DNA from: Betaproteobacteria bacterium RIFCSPLOWO2_02_FULL_68_150
GTDB taxonomy: Bacteria > Pseudomonadota > Gammaproteobacteria > Burkholderiales > SG8-39
NCBI GenBank assembly: GCA_001771975.1
Contig: MERE01000103.1
Location: 1 to 8,504, forward strand
Direction: 5' to 3'
Length of the DNA: 8,504 bases
This document shows positions 1 to 6,093 of the stretch, in pieces; positions within the stretch are counted from its first letter, which is position 1, and the number at the start of each line of letters is the position of its first letter. The notes beneath the pieces were generated by a model. The model saw only the letters and a list, made by a program, of their open reading frames with translations, searched no databases and was not told the origin of the DNA. A program made the translations under genes and the position numbers.

Positions 1-935
1 ATTTCCCTGAGCGCCAGCGAAAGATGCGGCAGCTCGCCGTGCGGGAATACGTACTGCTCGACGAACGCGCCCGCGCCCAGGCCGACCTCGCGGCTTTCGG
101 TGTCGACCGCGGTGATGCCCTGATTGAGGGCGATGCCGCCATCGGCCAGCAGCCGCCGGATGCTGCCGAAATACAGCAGCAGGTTCTTCAGCCCGACGTG
201 TTCGAACATGCCGACCGAGGCGATCTTGTCGAACACGCCTTCGCCCGGCAGATCGCGATAGTCGTGCAGCAGCACCTTGCAGCGATCGGCCAGGCCCGCT
301 GCCTGGATACATTGGTTGGCGTGTGCATGCTGGTTTTTCGACAGCGTGATGCCGGTGGCCGTGACGCCGTAGCGCTCGGCCGCCCACAGGACGAGCGCGC
401 CCCAGCCGCAGCCGATGTCGAGGAAGCGATCGCCGGGCGCGAGCCGGAGTTTCCGGCAGATGTGGTCGAGCTTCTCTTCCTGCGCCGCCTCGAGCGTCTC
501 GTCGCCGGTCTTGAAGTAGGCGCACGAGTAGACCATGCGCCGGTCGAGCCACAGGCCGTAGAAGTCGTCCGACACGTCGTAGTGGTAGCGCACCACCTCG
601 GCGTCGCTCGTCTTGGAATGCAGGTTGCGCAGCAGCGGCGGCAGGCGGCCCTTTTTCGGCTTGCCCCAGGAGCGGGCGAGCGCCTCGGCGGCACGCAGGG
701 CCTCGTCGATCGGCCCCTCGACATCGATGTAGCCTTCGACGTACGCCTGGCCGAGCGAAGCCAGGTCGGGATCGGCCAGGTACTTGAGCGCGCCGGCGCC
801 CGGCACCCGGAGCGTCACGTCGGTATGCTCGGCGAGCGCATAGCGCTTGCCGTTCCACAGCTCGATGGCGAGCGGCAGCTCTCCCTGCGCCTTGAGCTCC
901 GCGACCTTCTTCTCGACGCGCGATTCCAGCAGCAT
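1..935 (-). CDS. cfa: Cyclopropane-fatty-acyl-phospholipid synthase family methyltransferase (3' end outside window)
   Basis: The family transfers a methylene group from S-adenosylmethionine to the cis double bond of acyl chains in membrane phospholipids. About 311 N-terminal residues are visible; the usual 380-430 means roughly the last quarter lies beyond the left edge. The N-terminal domain (about 1-110) leads into YHYDVSDDFY (117-126) and YSCAYF (136-141), whose Cys138 matches E. coli Cys139. The SAM-binding loop is FLDIGCGWG (171-179), and MFEHVG (243-248) carries Glu245, matching Glu239. The bicarbonate-site His266 of E. coli aligns with Gln272 (ALNQGIT), while Ile274 is kept. The ATG at 935 has an AGGGG Shine-Dalgarno seven bases upstream, and a stop lies nine codons further up. 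It follows glutathione reductase by 73 bases on the same strand. Fold and family are clear. Because of Gln272, activity as a standard CFA synthase is less certain; it could be a paralogue with a different product. Confidence 0.9.
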   Translation of the reverse strand, partial: MLLESRVEKKVAELKAQGELPLAIELWNGKRYALAEHTDVTLRVPGAGALKYLADPDLASLGQAYVEGYIDVEGPIDEALRAAEALARSWGKPKKGRLPPLLRNLHSKTSDAEVVRYHYDVSDDFYGLWLDRRMVYSCAYFKTGDETLEAAQEEKLDHICRKLRLAPGDRFLDIGCGWGALVLWAAERYGVTATGITLSKNQHAHANQCIQAAGLADRCKVLLHDYRDLPGEGVFDKIASVGMFEHVGLKNLLLYFGSIRRLLADGGIALNQGITAVDTESREVGLGAGAFVEQYVFPHGELPHLSLALRE

Positions 936-970
936 AGGCAGACCCCTGCCCCGCAGAGTCTACACAAAGT

Positions 971-997
971 CGCGGCCGGCGGCACCTTTCGGCCGCG
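971..997 (-). terminator. GC-rich hairpin between glutathione reductase and cfa, possible weak terminator or attenuator
   Basis: Positions 971-978 and 990-997 form a perfect 8-base inverted repeat (CGCGGCCG against CGGCCGCG), all G-C, around an 11-base loop. It sits 11 bases after the glutathione reductase stop codon in the direction of transcription. No U-run follows (ACTTTGTG), so it is not a classical intrinsic terminator. It may attenuate read-through into cfa, stabilise an mRNA 3' end, or be chance in GC-rich DNA. Confidence 0.3.
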
Positions 998-1008
998 GCG
1001 CGCGGGCG

Positions 1009-2367
1009 CTACCCCGACGCCTTGCTCCGCATCGTGACGAACTCCTCTGCGGCCGTCGGGTGGATGCCGATCGTGGCGTCGAATTGCGGCTTGGTGGCGC
1101 CCAGTTTCACCGCGATCGCGATCCCCTGGATGATCTCGCCCGCATCTCGCCCGATCATGTGCGCCCCCAGGACGCGCTGGCTGGCGGCGTCGACCACGAG
1201 CTTCATGAAGGTCTTTTCCTCGCTCGCCGAAAGGCTGTCCCGCAGGGCGCGAAAGTGCGTGCGGTAGATATCCACCGCGCCGAAGCGCTCGCGCGCCTTT
1301 TCCTCCGACAGGCCGACCGTGGCGAGGTTGGGATTGGCGAATACCGTGGTCGGCACGTTATCGTGGTCCACCGGCGTAGGCTCGTCATGGAACAGCGTCT
1401 TCGCGAGCCACGTCGCCTCCGCGGTCGCCACCGGCGTCAGGTTGACGCGGTTGGTGACGTCGCCGATCGCCCAGACCGAGTCCACCGAACTGCGCGAGTA
1501 GCGGTCGACGAGCACCGCGCCGTCGGCGGCGAGCGTCACGCCCGCGTCCTCGAGCCCCAGGTTCGCCGTATTCGGCTTGCGCCCGGTCGCGAACAGGACC
1601 AGTTCGTACCGGGCCGTCGAGCCATCTTCGAATGCGACCTGAACCCCGGGATCGATGCGCGCCGGGTTGGCGCGCAGGCGGATCTTGACGCCCTTGCCCG
1701 CCATTTCACCGGCGAGCCGCTCGCACAGCTCGCCATCGAAGCCGCGCAGGAGCCGCTCGCCGCGATGCGCCAGGGTGGTCGCGACGCCGAGCCCGTGGAA
1801 GATCGACGCGAACTCGAGCGCCACGTAGCCGCCGCCGACCACGAGCGCGCTGCGCGGCAGCTCTTCGAGGTGAAACGCCTCGTTCGACGTGATCCCGAGC
1901 GGGCTTCCCGGAATCGCCGGCACCCGCGGCCAGGACCCGGTCGCCACCAGGATGTGCCGCGCGGTGATCGTCTTGCCGCCAACCTCGACCGTGTGCGCAT
2001 CGCGCAGCCTGGCGCGAGCGCGGAAAATCGCGACCCCGGCGTCCAGCAGCAGCCGCTCGTACACCCCGTTCAGGCGCGCGATCTCGCGGTCCTTGTTGGC
2101 CAGCAGCGTCGGCCAGTCGAAGCTCGGTTCGCCCACGCTCCAGCCGAAGCTCGCCGCGATGCTGAAGTCGTCCCGCCAGTGCGCCGCGTAGGACAACAGC
2201 TTCTTCGGGATGCAGCCCACGTTGACGCAGGTGCCGCCGAATCGTCCATGTTCCGCGATCGCGACGTGCGCGCCGTAGTTGGCGCAGACGCGGCTCGCGC
2301 GCACGCCGCCGGAGCCCGCACCGATGCAGAACAGGTCGTAGTCGTAGCGCGCGCGCTCTGCACTCAT
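1009..2367 (-). CDS. gor: Glutathione-disulfide reductase
   Basis: A cytoplasmic FAD flavoenzyme that uses NADPH to reduce glutathione disulfide to glutathione. At 452 residues it is full family length. FAD-binding GAGSGG lies at 16-21. The redox disulfide is Cys47/Cys52 in GGTCVNVGCIPKK. The NAD(P)-binding loop is GGGYVALE (178-185), followed by Arg202 and Arg208, spaced like the two arginines of E. coli Gor that bind the NADPH phosphate. A second FAD motif, IGDVT, is at 301-305. The dimer-interface HPTAAEE (436-442) supplies the catalytic His-Glu pair to the other subunit. The double Arg and the C-terminal sequence fit glutathione reductase rather than dihydrolipoamide dehydrogenase or mercuric reductase; it looks like the plant-type branch found in many proteobacteria. 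Its ATG overlaps the TGA of the upstream Nudix-MBL gene (ATGA) and its own Shine-Dalgarno is weak, so translational coupling is likely. Trypanothione or another low-molecular thiol disulfide is an unlikely alternative. Confidence 0.95.
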   Translation of the reverse strand: MSAERARYDYDLFCIGAGSGGVRASRVCANYGAHVAIAEHGRFGGTCVNVGCIPKKLLSYAAHWRDDFSIAASFGWSVGEPSFDWPTLLANKDREIARLNGVYERLLLDAGVAIFRARARLRDAHTVEVGGKTITARHILVATGSWPRVPAIPGSPLGITSNEAFHLEELPRSALVVGGGYVALEFASIFHGLGVATTLAHRGERLLRGFDGELCERLAGEMAGKGVKIRLRANPARIDPGVQVAFEDGSTARYELVLFATGRKPNTANLGLEDAGVTLAADGAVLVDRYSRSSVDSVWAIGDVTNRVNLTPVATAEATWLAKTLFHDEPTPVDHDNVPTTVFANPNLATVGLSEEKARERFGAVDIYRTHFRALRDSLSASEEKTFMKLVVDAASQRVLGAHMIGRDAGEIIQGIAIAVKLGATKPQFDATIGIHPTAAEEFVTMRSKASG

Positions 2368-4022
2368 CCGATCAGTCTATGGTGCGGGCCCGAGACCCGG
2401 ATCCTGCCGTCCGCGGCGAGCTTGGCGAGATGCGCAGCGAGCGAGCGCGCGGCCACCGGGTGCACGCGCGCCGGCACGTCGTCGTACACCGCGGCGACCA
2501 GTTCTTCGAGCGTCGGTGCGCCCAGACGCGCGATCGCCGCGGCCACCTTGGCCTCGCGCGCCAGGCGGTGCGCGATCAGCCGTTTGACTTCCTTGCGCGG
2601 CGCGCCGATCAGGTAGCCGTGGCCGGGAGCGAAGATCGCGACTTCCTCGTCGAGCAGCCGCTCGAGCGACTCGAGGTACACGCGCATGTCGCCGTCGGGC
2701 GGATTGATCACGACCGTGGAGCCCTGCATGACGTGATCGCCCGTGAACAGCATGCGCGTTTCTTCCAGCAGGAAGCACAGGTGGTTGGACGCGTGGCCCG
2801 GCGTGTGGATCGCGCACAGCGTCACGCCGCCGAAGGCTAGGCGCTCGCCGGACTCGAGCACGCGGTCGGGCGCGAAGCTGTGGTCCTGGTTGCCGTGCTC
2901 CGGCCGCGGGCGGCCGAGCACGCTGGCGCCGGTCCGCGCCTTGAGCAGCGCGGCGGCCGGCGAGTGGTCGGGATGCGTGTGCGTGCACAGGATCCAGCGG
3001 ATGCGGCCCGCACCTGCAGCGAGCAGAGCCTCGACATGGTCGTCGATCGCAGGGCCCGGATCGATCACCGCGAGCTCTTCGTCGTTGCCCACCAGGTAGC
3101 TATTCGTTCCCGGACCGGTCATGAAGCCGGGATTGGGTGCAGTGAGGCGCACCACGTGACGGTCGAGCCGCTTCGCGACGCCGGGCTGGATCACGAAGCA
3201 GCTATCGCCCGTCTCCGCGGGGTCGCACCAGTGGATCTCGAAGTACTGCGGATCGGCGCGGCGGAAAAGACGTTTCGAGCCCTCGTGATCGACCGCCCAG
3301 CACGCGGCATTGACTTCGATGTCGCCGAGTCCGCGCGCGTGCTCGACCGCCGCTGCCGCAGTGGTGAAGCGCGCCAGATCCGCAAGCGAGGTGCGGGTCG
3401 GAAAAATGACCTCGATTTCGCCGCGTTCGTGGCGCGCGAGCGCTTCGCGGGGCGCGATCCAGAAGCTGTGCACCGTTTCCGACTCGTCGTGCGCGCCGCC
3501 CTGGCCGTGCGGCGCGCGAGCGACGAAGAAGCGCGTGTTGAAGCGCCGTGGTCGACCGGCTGCAGTGATCCAGTGGCTGAAGTAAACGATCTCGGCCGCC
3601 GGCACGTACAGGTCCTCGGATTCGAGCAGGTCCGCAAATACGCTTTTTCCGGCGTTGAGCGGCTCGCGCCATGACGCGAGCGCCTGCACGCGCTGCGGCG
3701 TTACCGCTTCGCCGGCCGCGTCGGTCGCGAGCAGAATGCCGGCTTCCTCGAAGCATTCGCGCGCGGCGGCGATCCAGTAGGCGAGTCCGCCGTGGCCGAG
3801 GCCGAGCTGTGCGCTCGCACGAGCATCGCTCAGGCCGCGCACGCGGCGCGCGGCACGCGCGTCGTGGTCGGTGGCGTCGAGCGCGCCGCCCGGGAACACG
3901 TAGGCGCCGGGCAGGAAGGCGGCGCTGCGCGTACGCTGGAGCATGAACGCTTCCGGTCCGTCCGAGAGGTCGCGCAGCAGGATGATGGTGGCCGCCGGGC
4001 GCGGCTCGGCCCTGGTGCTCAT
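2364..4022 (-). CDS. Fusion protein: Nudix hydrolase (NUDT19-like) plus metallo-beta-lactamase-fold hydrolase (LACTB2-like)
   Basis: A 552-residue protein with two hydrolase domains. Residues about 8-235 are Nudix: FPGG at 43-46, then a roughly 40-residue insertion before RECFEEAG (88-95), and a downstream stretch with SHWITAAGRPRRFNTRFF (149-166). Split box and RFxTRFF block are typical of the NUDT19 branch, whose animal members hydrolyse coenzyme A or acyl-CoA. Residues about 285-552 are MBL fold: NPGFMTGPGTNSYL (297-310), metal ligands HTHPDH (348-353), His410, Asp429 and His468 (PGHG), then a C-terminal winged-helix-like region (about 475-545). This arrangement matches LACTB2, an endoribonuclease in animals, and glyoxalase II-like relatives. 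All metal ligands are intact. It starts 3 bases after the SDR stop and overlaps glutathione reductase by 4 bases, so it lies mid-operon. No signal peptide; cytoplasmic. Substrates of either half are unknown; CoA-derived thioesters or nucleotides are guesses. Confidence 0.9.
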   Translation of the reverse strand: MSTRAEPRPAATIILLRDLSDGPEAFMLQRTRSAAFLPGAYVFPGGALDATDHDARAARRVRGLSDARASAQLGLGHGGLAYWIAAARECFEEAGILLATDAAGEAVTPQRVQALASWREPLNAGKSVFADLLESEDLYVPAAEIVYFSHWITAAGRPRRFNTRFFVARAPHGQGGAHDESETVHSFWIAPREALARHERGEIEVIFPTRTSLADLARFTTAAAAVEHARGLGDIEVNAACWAVDHEGSKRLFRRADPQYFEIHWCDPAETGDSCFVIQPGVAKRLDRHVVRLTAPNPGFMTGPGTNSYLVGNDEELAVIDPGPAIDDHVEALLAAGAGRIRWILCTHTHPDHSPAAALLKARTGASVLGRPRPEHGNQDHSFAPDRVLESGERLAFGGVTLCAIHTPGHASNHLCFLLEETRMLFTGDHVMQGSTVVINPPDGDMRVYLESLERLLDEEVAIFAPGHGYLIGAPRKEVKRLIAHRLAREAKVAAAIARLGAPTLEELVAAVYDDVPARVHPVAARSLAAHLAKLAADGRIRVSGPHHRLIG

Positions 4023-4025
4023 CGC

Positions 4026-4901
4026 CTAGGCGCTGCGACCCGAGCGGTCCTTGTCGTTCTGCGCCTTGATGAGCGCGCGCATGCGCTCCCAGTCGGCGTC
4101 CGAAAGCCGGTCGAGCTCGGCGAAACCGCCGCCGGTGGCGAGCCATCCTGCGCCATCGAGCGCGATCGTCTCGCCGCTCAGCCACTCGCAGCCGTCCGCC
4201 ATGAGGAACGTGGCGAGATTCTGCAGCTCCGGCATCTGCCCGATGCGCCGCATCGGGTTGCGCTCGGCCGAGCCTTCGGCCTTGCCGTCCGGGCGCAGGC
4301 GCTTGACCGCCCCTTCCGTGGGAAACTGTCCGGGGGCGATCGCATTCAGCCGGATGCCGTGCTTGCCCCATTCGACGGCGAGCGACTTGGTCATGACGTG
4401 CAGGCCCGCTTTGGACATCGCCGAGGGCACGACGTAGGGCGAACCGGTCCACACCCAGGTGACGAGGATCGAGATCACCGAACCCTTGTGGCCGCCCGCG
4501 ATCCAGCGCTTGCCGACCGCGTGCGTGACGTAGAACGTGCCGTGGAAGACGATGTTGGCGATGGCATTGAAGCCGTTCGGCGTCAGGTCCTTGGTGGGGC
4601 TGATGAAATTACCGGCGGCATTGTTGACCAGGCCCGTGAGCGGCCCGCTTTCGTCCCAGATGCGCTGCACCATCGCGTCCACCGCCTGGGCATCGCGGAT
4701 GTCCACCGCGTGCGTGCGCACGCTGCCGCCGTGTTGCGCGGTCAATTCCTTCGCGGTCGTCTCGAGCACCGGCCCGCGCCGGCCGCAGATCCACAGCTCG
4801 GCGCCGAGCGCAAGATAGCGGGCGGCGATTTCCCTGCCGAGCCCGGTGCCGCCCCCGGTGATGAGGATGCGTTTACCCTTGAGCAGGCCTTCCTGGAACA
4901 T
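4026..4901 (-). CDS. Short-chain dehydrogenase/reductase, 2,4-dienoyl-CoA reductase type
   Basis: A 291-residue classical-fold SDR. TGGGTGLG (15-22) binds the dinucleotide; CGRRG (39-43) places arginines where NADPH-preferring members have basic residues. NNAAGNFISP (93-102) and the stretch around VVPSAMSK (157-164) closely resemble mitochondrial 2,4-dienoyl-CoA reductase (DECR1), which removes a double bond during beta-oxidation of polyunsaturated acyl-CoA. As in DECR1, Ser160 replaces Tyr in the YxxxK motif and Lys164 is kept. DECR1 instead uses a Tyr 15 residues before the Lys; here that position is Trp149 (TGG at 4455-4457). The nearest Tyr is Tyr156, and His120 stands near the DECR1 catalytic Asn. 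The family is sure; the catalytic mechanism and exact acyl-CoA substrate are not. The start has a strong Shine-Dalgarno that overlaps the stop of the quinone oxidoreductase gene 12 bases upstream, and the next gene begins 3 bases downstream, so it is in an operon. Confidence 0.88.
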   Translation of the reverse strand: MFQEGLLKGKRILITGGGTGLGREIAARYLALGAELWICGRRGPVLETTAKELTAQHGGSVRTHAVDIRDAQAVDAMVQRIWDESGPLTGLVNNAAGNFISPTKDLTPNGFNAIANIVFHGTFYVTHAVGKRWIAGGHKGSVISILVTWVWTGSPYVVPSAMSKAGLHVMTKSLAVEWGKHGIRLNAIAPGQFPTEGAVKRLRPDGKAEGSAERNPMRRIGQMPELQNLATFLMADGCEWLSGETIALDGAGWLATGGGFAELDRLSDADWERMRALIKAQNDKDRSGRSA

Positions 4902-4906
4902 GCACG

Positions 4907-4914
4907 CCTCCCTT
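4907..4914 (-). promoter_or_regulatory. Strong Shine-Dalgarno of the SDR gene, overlapping the upstream stop codon
   Basis: On the minus strand the sequence reads TGAAGGGAGGCGTGCATG. AAGGGAGG lies five bases before the SDR ATG, and its first A is also the last base of the TGA ending the quinone oxidoreductase gene. It fixes the SDR start at 4901 and allows terminating ribosomes to re-initiate. Confidence 0.75.
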
Positions 4915-5909
4915 CAGACGGTGAGCACGATCTTGCCGATGTGCTGCGAGGACTCCATCAGCGTGTGCGCTGCGCGCGCGTCCGCAAGCGGAAAGGTCCT
5001 GTAGATGACCGGCTTGATCTTCCCGGCCTCGAGCAGCGGCCAGATGCGCTCGCGCAGGCTGCGTGCGATCGCGCCTTTGAACTCGACCGGCCGCGGCCGC
5101 AGGGTCGAGCCGGTGAGCGTCAGCCGCCGGCGCATCAACTCGTTGATGTCGAGCTCGGTTTTCGGCCCGCGCAGGAAGGCGATGAACACCAGCCGGCCCT
5201 CGTCGGCGAGGCACTTGAGCTCCTTCGGCACGTAATCGCCGCCGACCATGTCGAGGATCACGTTGACGCCCTTGCCGCCGGTCGCCGCCTTGATCGCTTC
5301 GGCGAAATCCTGCGTCTTGTAGTTGATCGCACGCTCGGCGCCGAGCGCGACGCACGCGGCGCACTTGTCGTCGCTGCCGGCAGTGGCGAAGACGCGGTTG
5401 CCCATCGCCGCCGCCATCTGGATCGCGGTGACGCCGATACCCGAGGAGCCGCCTTGCACCAGCAGCGACTCGCCCGCCTTGAGCGCGCCGCGATCGAACA
5501 CGTTCGACCAGACCGTGAAAAACGTCTCCGGAAGCGAAGCCGCCTCGGCGAGCGACAGTCCCTTCGGCGCCGGCAGCGCCTGCACTTCGGGCGCCGCGCA
5601 GTATTCGGCATAGCCGCCGCCGTGCACCAGCGCGCAGACCTTGTCGCCGGGTTTCCACATCGTCACCGCGGCGCCGCACGCGAGCACTTCACCCGCGATC
5701 TCGAGGCCGGGCAAGTCGGAGGCGTCCGGCGGCACCGGATAGAGGCCCATGCGCTGCAGGATGTCGGGGCGGTTGACGCCGGCAGCGGCGACCTTGACCA
5801 GGATTTCGGTGGGCTTCGGCTGCGGCAGTGGCCGTTCCACCGGAGTCAATACTTCGGGACCGCCGGGCCTGGCGATCTCGATGGCGCGCATTTTCTGTGG
5901 CAGGGACAT
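4914..5909 (-). CDS. NAD(P)H quinone oxidoreductase, PIG3 type (zinc-free MDR family)
   Basis: A 331-residue medium-chain dehydrogenase/reductase lacking the zinc-binding cysteines of alcohol dehydrogenases. The opening MRAIEI, NRPDILQRMG (46-55), PGLEIAG (67-73), the Rossmann loop GGSSGIG (153-159), TAGSDDK just after the second strand, and the ending HIGKIVLTV all match the PIG3/TP53I3 quinone oxidoreductase group. These cytoplasmic enzymes reduce quinones or related enones with NADPH, often in oxidative or electrophile stress. I chose the ATG at 5909 because GGAG lies nine bases upstream and the protein then begins like its family; an in-frame GTG at 5972 would add 21 residues without family character, and the ATG at 5891 has no Shine-Dalgarno. 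It appears to be the first gene of the run leading to glutathione reductase, 12 bases before the SDR. Acryloyl-CoA or enoyl reductase activity is an alternative within the MDR superfamily. Confidence 0.9.
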   Translation of the reverse strand: MSLPQKMRAIEIARPGGPEVLTPVERPLPQPKPTEILVKVAAAGVNRPDILQRMGLYPVPPDASDLPGLEIAGEVLACGAAVTMWKPGDKVCALVHGGGYAEYCAAPEVQALPAPKGLSLAEAASLPETFFTVWSNVFDRGALKAGESLLVQGGSSGIGVTAIQMAAAMGNRVFATAGSDDKCAACVALGAERAINYKTQDFAEAIKAATGGKGVNVILDMVGGDYVPKELKCLADEGRLVFIAFLRGPKTELDINELMRRRLTLTGSTLRPRPVEFKGAIARSLRERIWPLLEAGKIKPVIYRTFPLADARAAHTLMESSQHIGKIVLTV

Positions 5910-5918
5910 GACGATCGG

Positions 5919-5922
5919 CTCC
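5919..5922 (-). promoter_or_regulatory. Shine-Dalgarno supporting the 5909 start of the quinone oxidoreductase
   Basis: GGAG on the minus strand, nine bases before the ATG at 5909. Neither the in-frame GTG at 5972 nor the ATG at 5891 has an equally good site, so this decides the start. Confidence 0.5.
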
Positions 5923-5936
5923 GGATTCGGGATCTC

Positions 5937-5942
5937 ATCATA
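5937..5942 (-). promoter_or_regulatory. Candidate -10 box upstream of the quinone oxidoreductase operon
   Basis: TATGAT on the minus strand matches TATAAT at five of six positions in an otherwise GC-rich spacer. Transcription would start near 5930, leaving a leader of about 20 bases that includes the GGAG site. I see no good -35 box at 16-18 bases upstream (CCGGAA region), so support is weak; an activator-dependent promoter or chance are both possible. Confidence 0.25.
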
Positions 5943-6093
5943 GCGTACCGCGCACTTCCTTCCGGCCGCCACGGTTGCCTCAGTTCACCATCCGCTCCTT
6001 GCCGACCCAGTAGGGCTCGCGCGCCGTAATCGGGCGCAACAGCGAAGCAAAGGTTTCGGTGGGCACGCCTCGATCCGTGTGGCCAGCCGCGCC

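Larger units (their letters stand above)
5910..6093 (-). other. Spacer between dehydratase and quinone oxidoreductase, with a small open frame of unknown status
   Basis: This is the largest gap between minus-strand genes (184 bases). After the dehydratase TGA at 6094-6096 the same frame stays open for 37 more codons to a TGA at 5980-5982. Within it, a GTG at 6066 could open a 28-residue peptide ending in YWVGKERMVN. The GTG lacks a well-spaced Shine-Dalgarno and I do not recognise the peptide. It could be a small gene, a decayed gene end, or chance. The spacer also contains the candidate -10 box. I see no terminator with a U-run after the dehydratase. Confidence 0.25.

Noticed and set aside
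847..2616. Long plus-strand open frame (589 codons) opposite cfa and gor
   Set aside because: Antisense shadow of glutathione reductase, whose motifs are all in the minus-strand frame; no family-like segments in the plus-strand translation.
5910..5972. 21-residue N-terminal extension of the quinone oxidoreductase from a GTG at 5972
   Set aside because: The added residues do not look like the family, the GTG has only a weak Shine-Dalgarno, and the candidate -10 box would lie inside the extension; the ATG at 5909 has GGAG nine bases upstream.
3792..6029. Long plus-strand open frame (745 codons) opposite the SDR and quinone oxidoreductase genes
   Set aside because: It lies antisense to strongly recognisable genes, has low-complexity Arg/Ala/Gly-rich content and resembles no family; such shadows are expected in GC-rich coding DNA.
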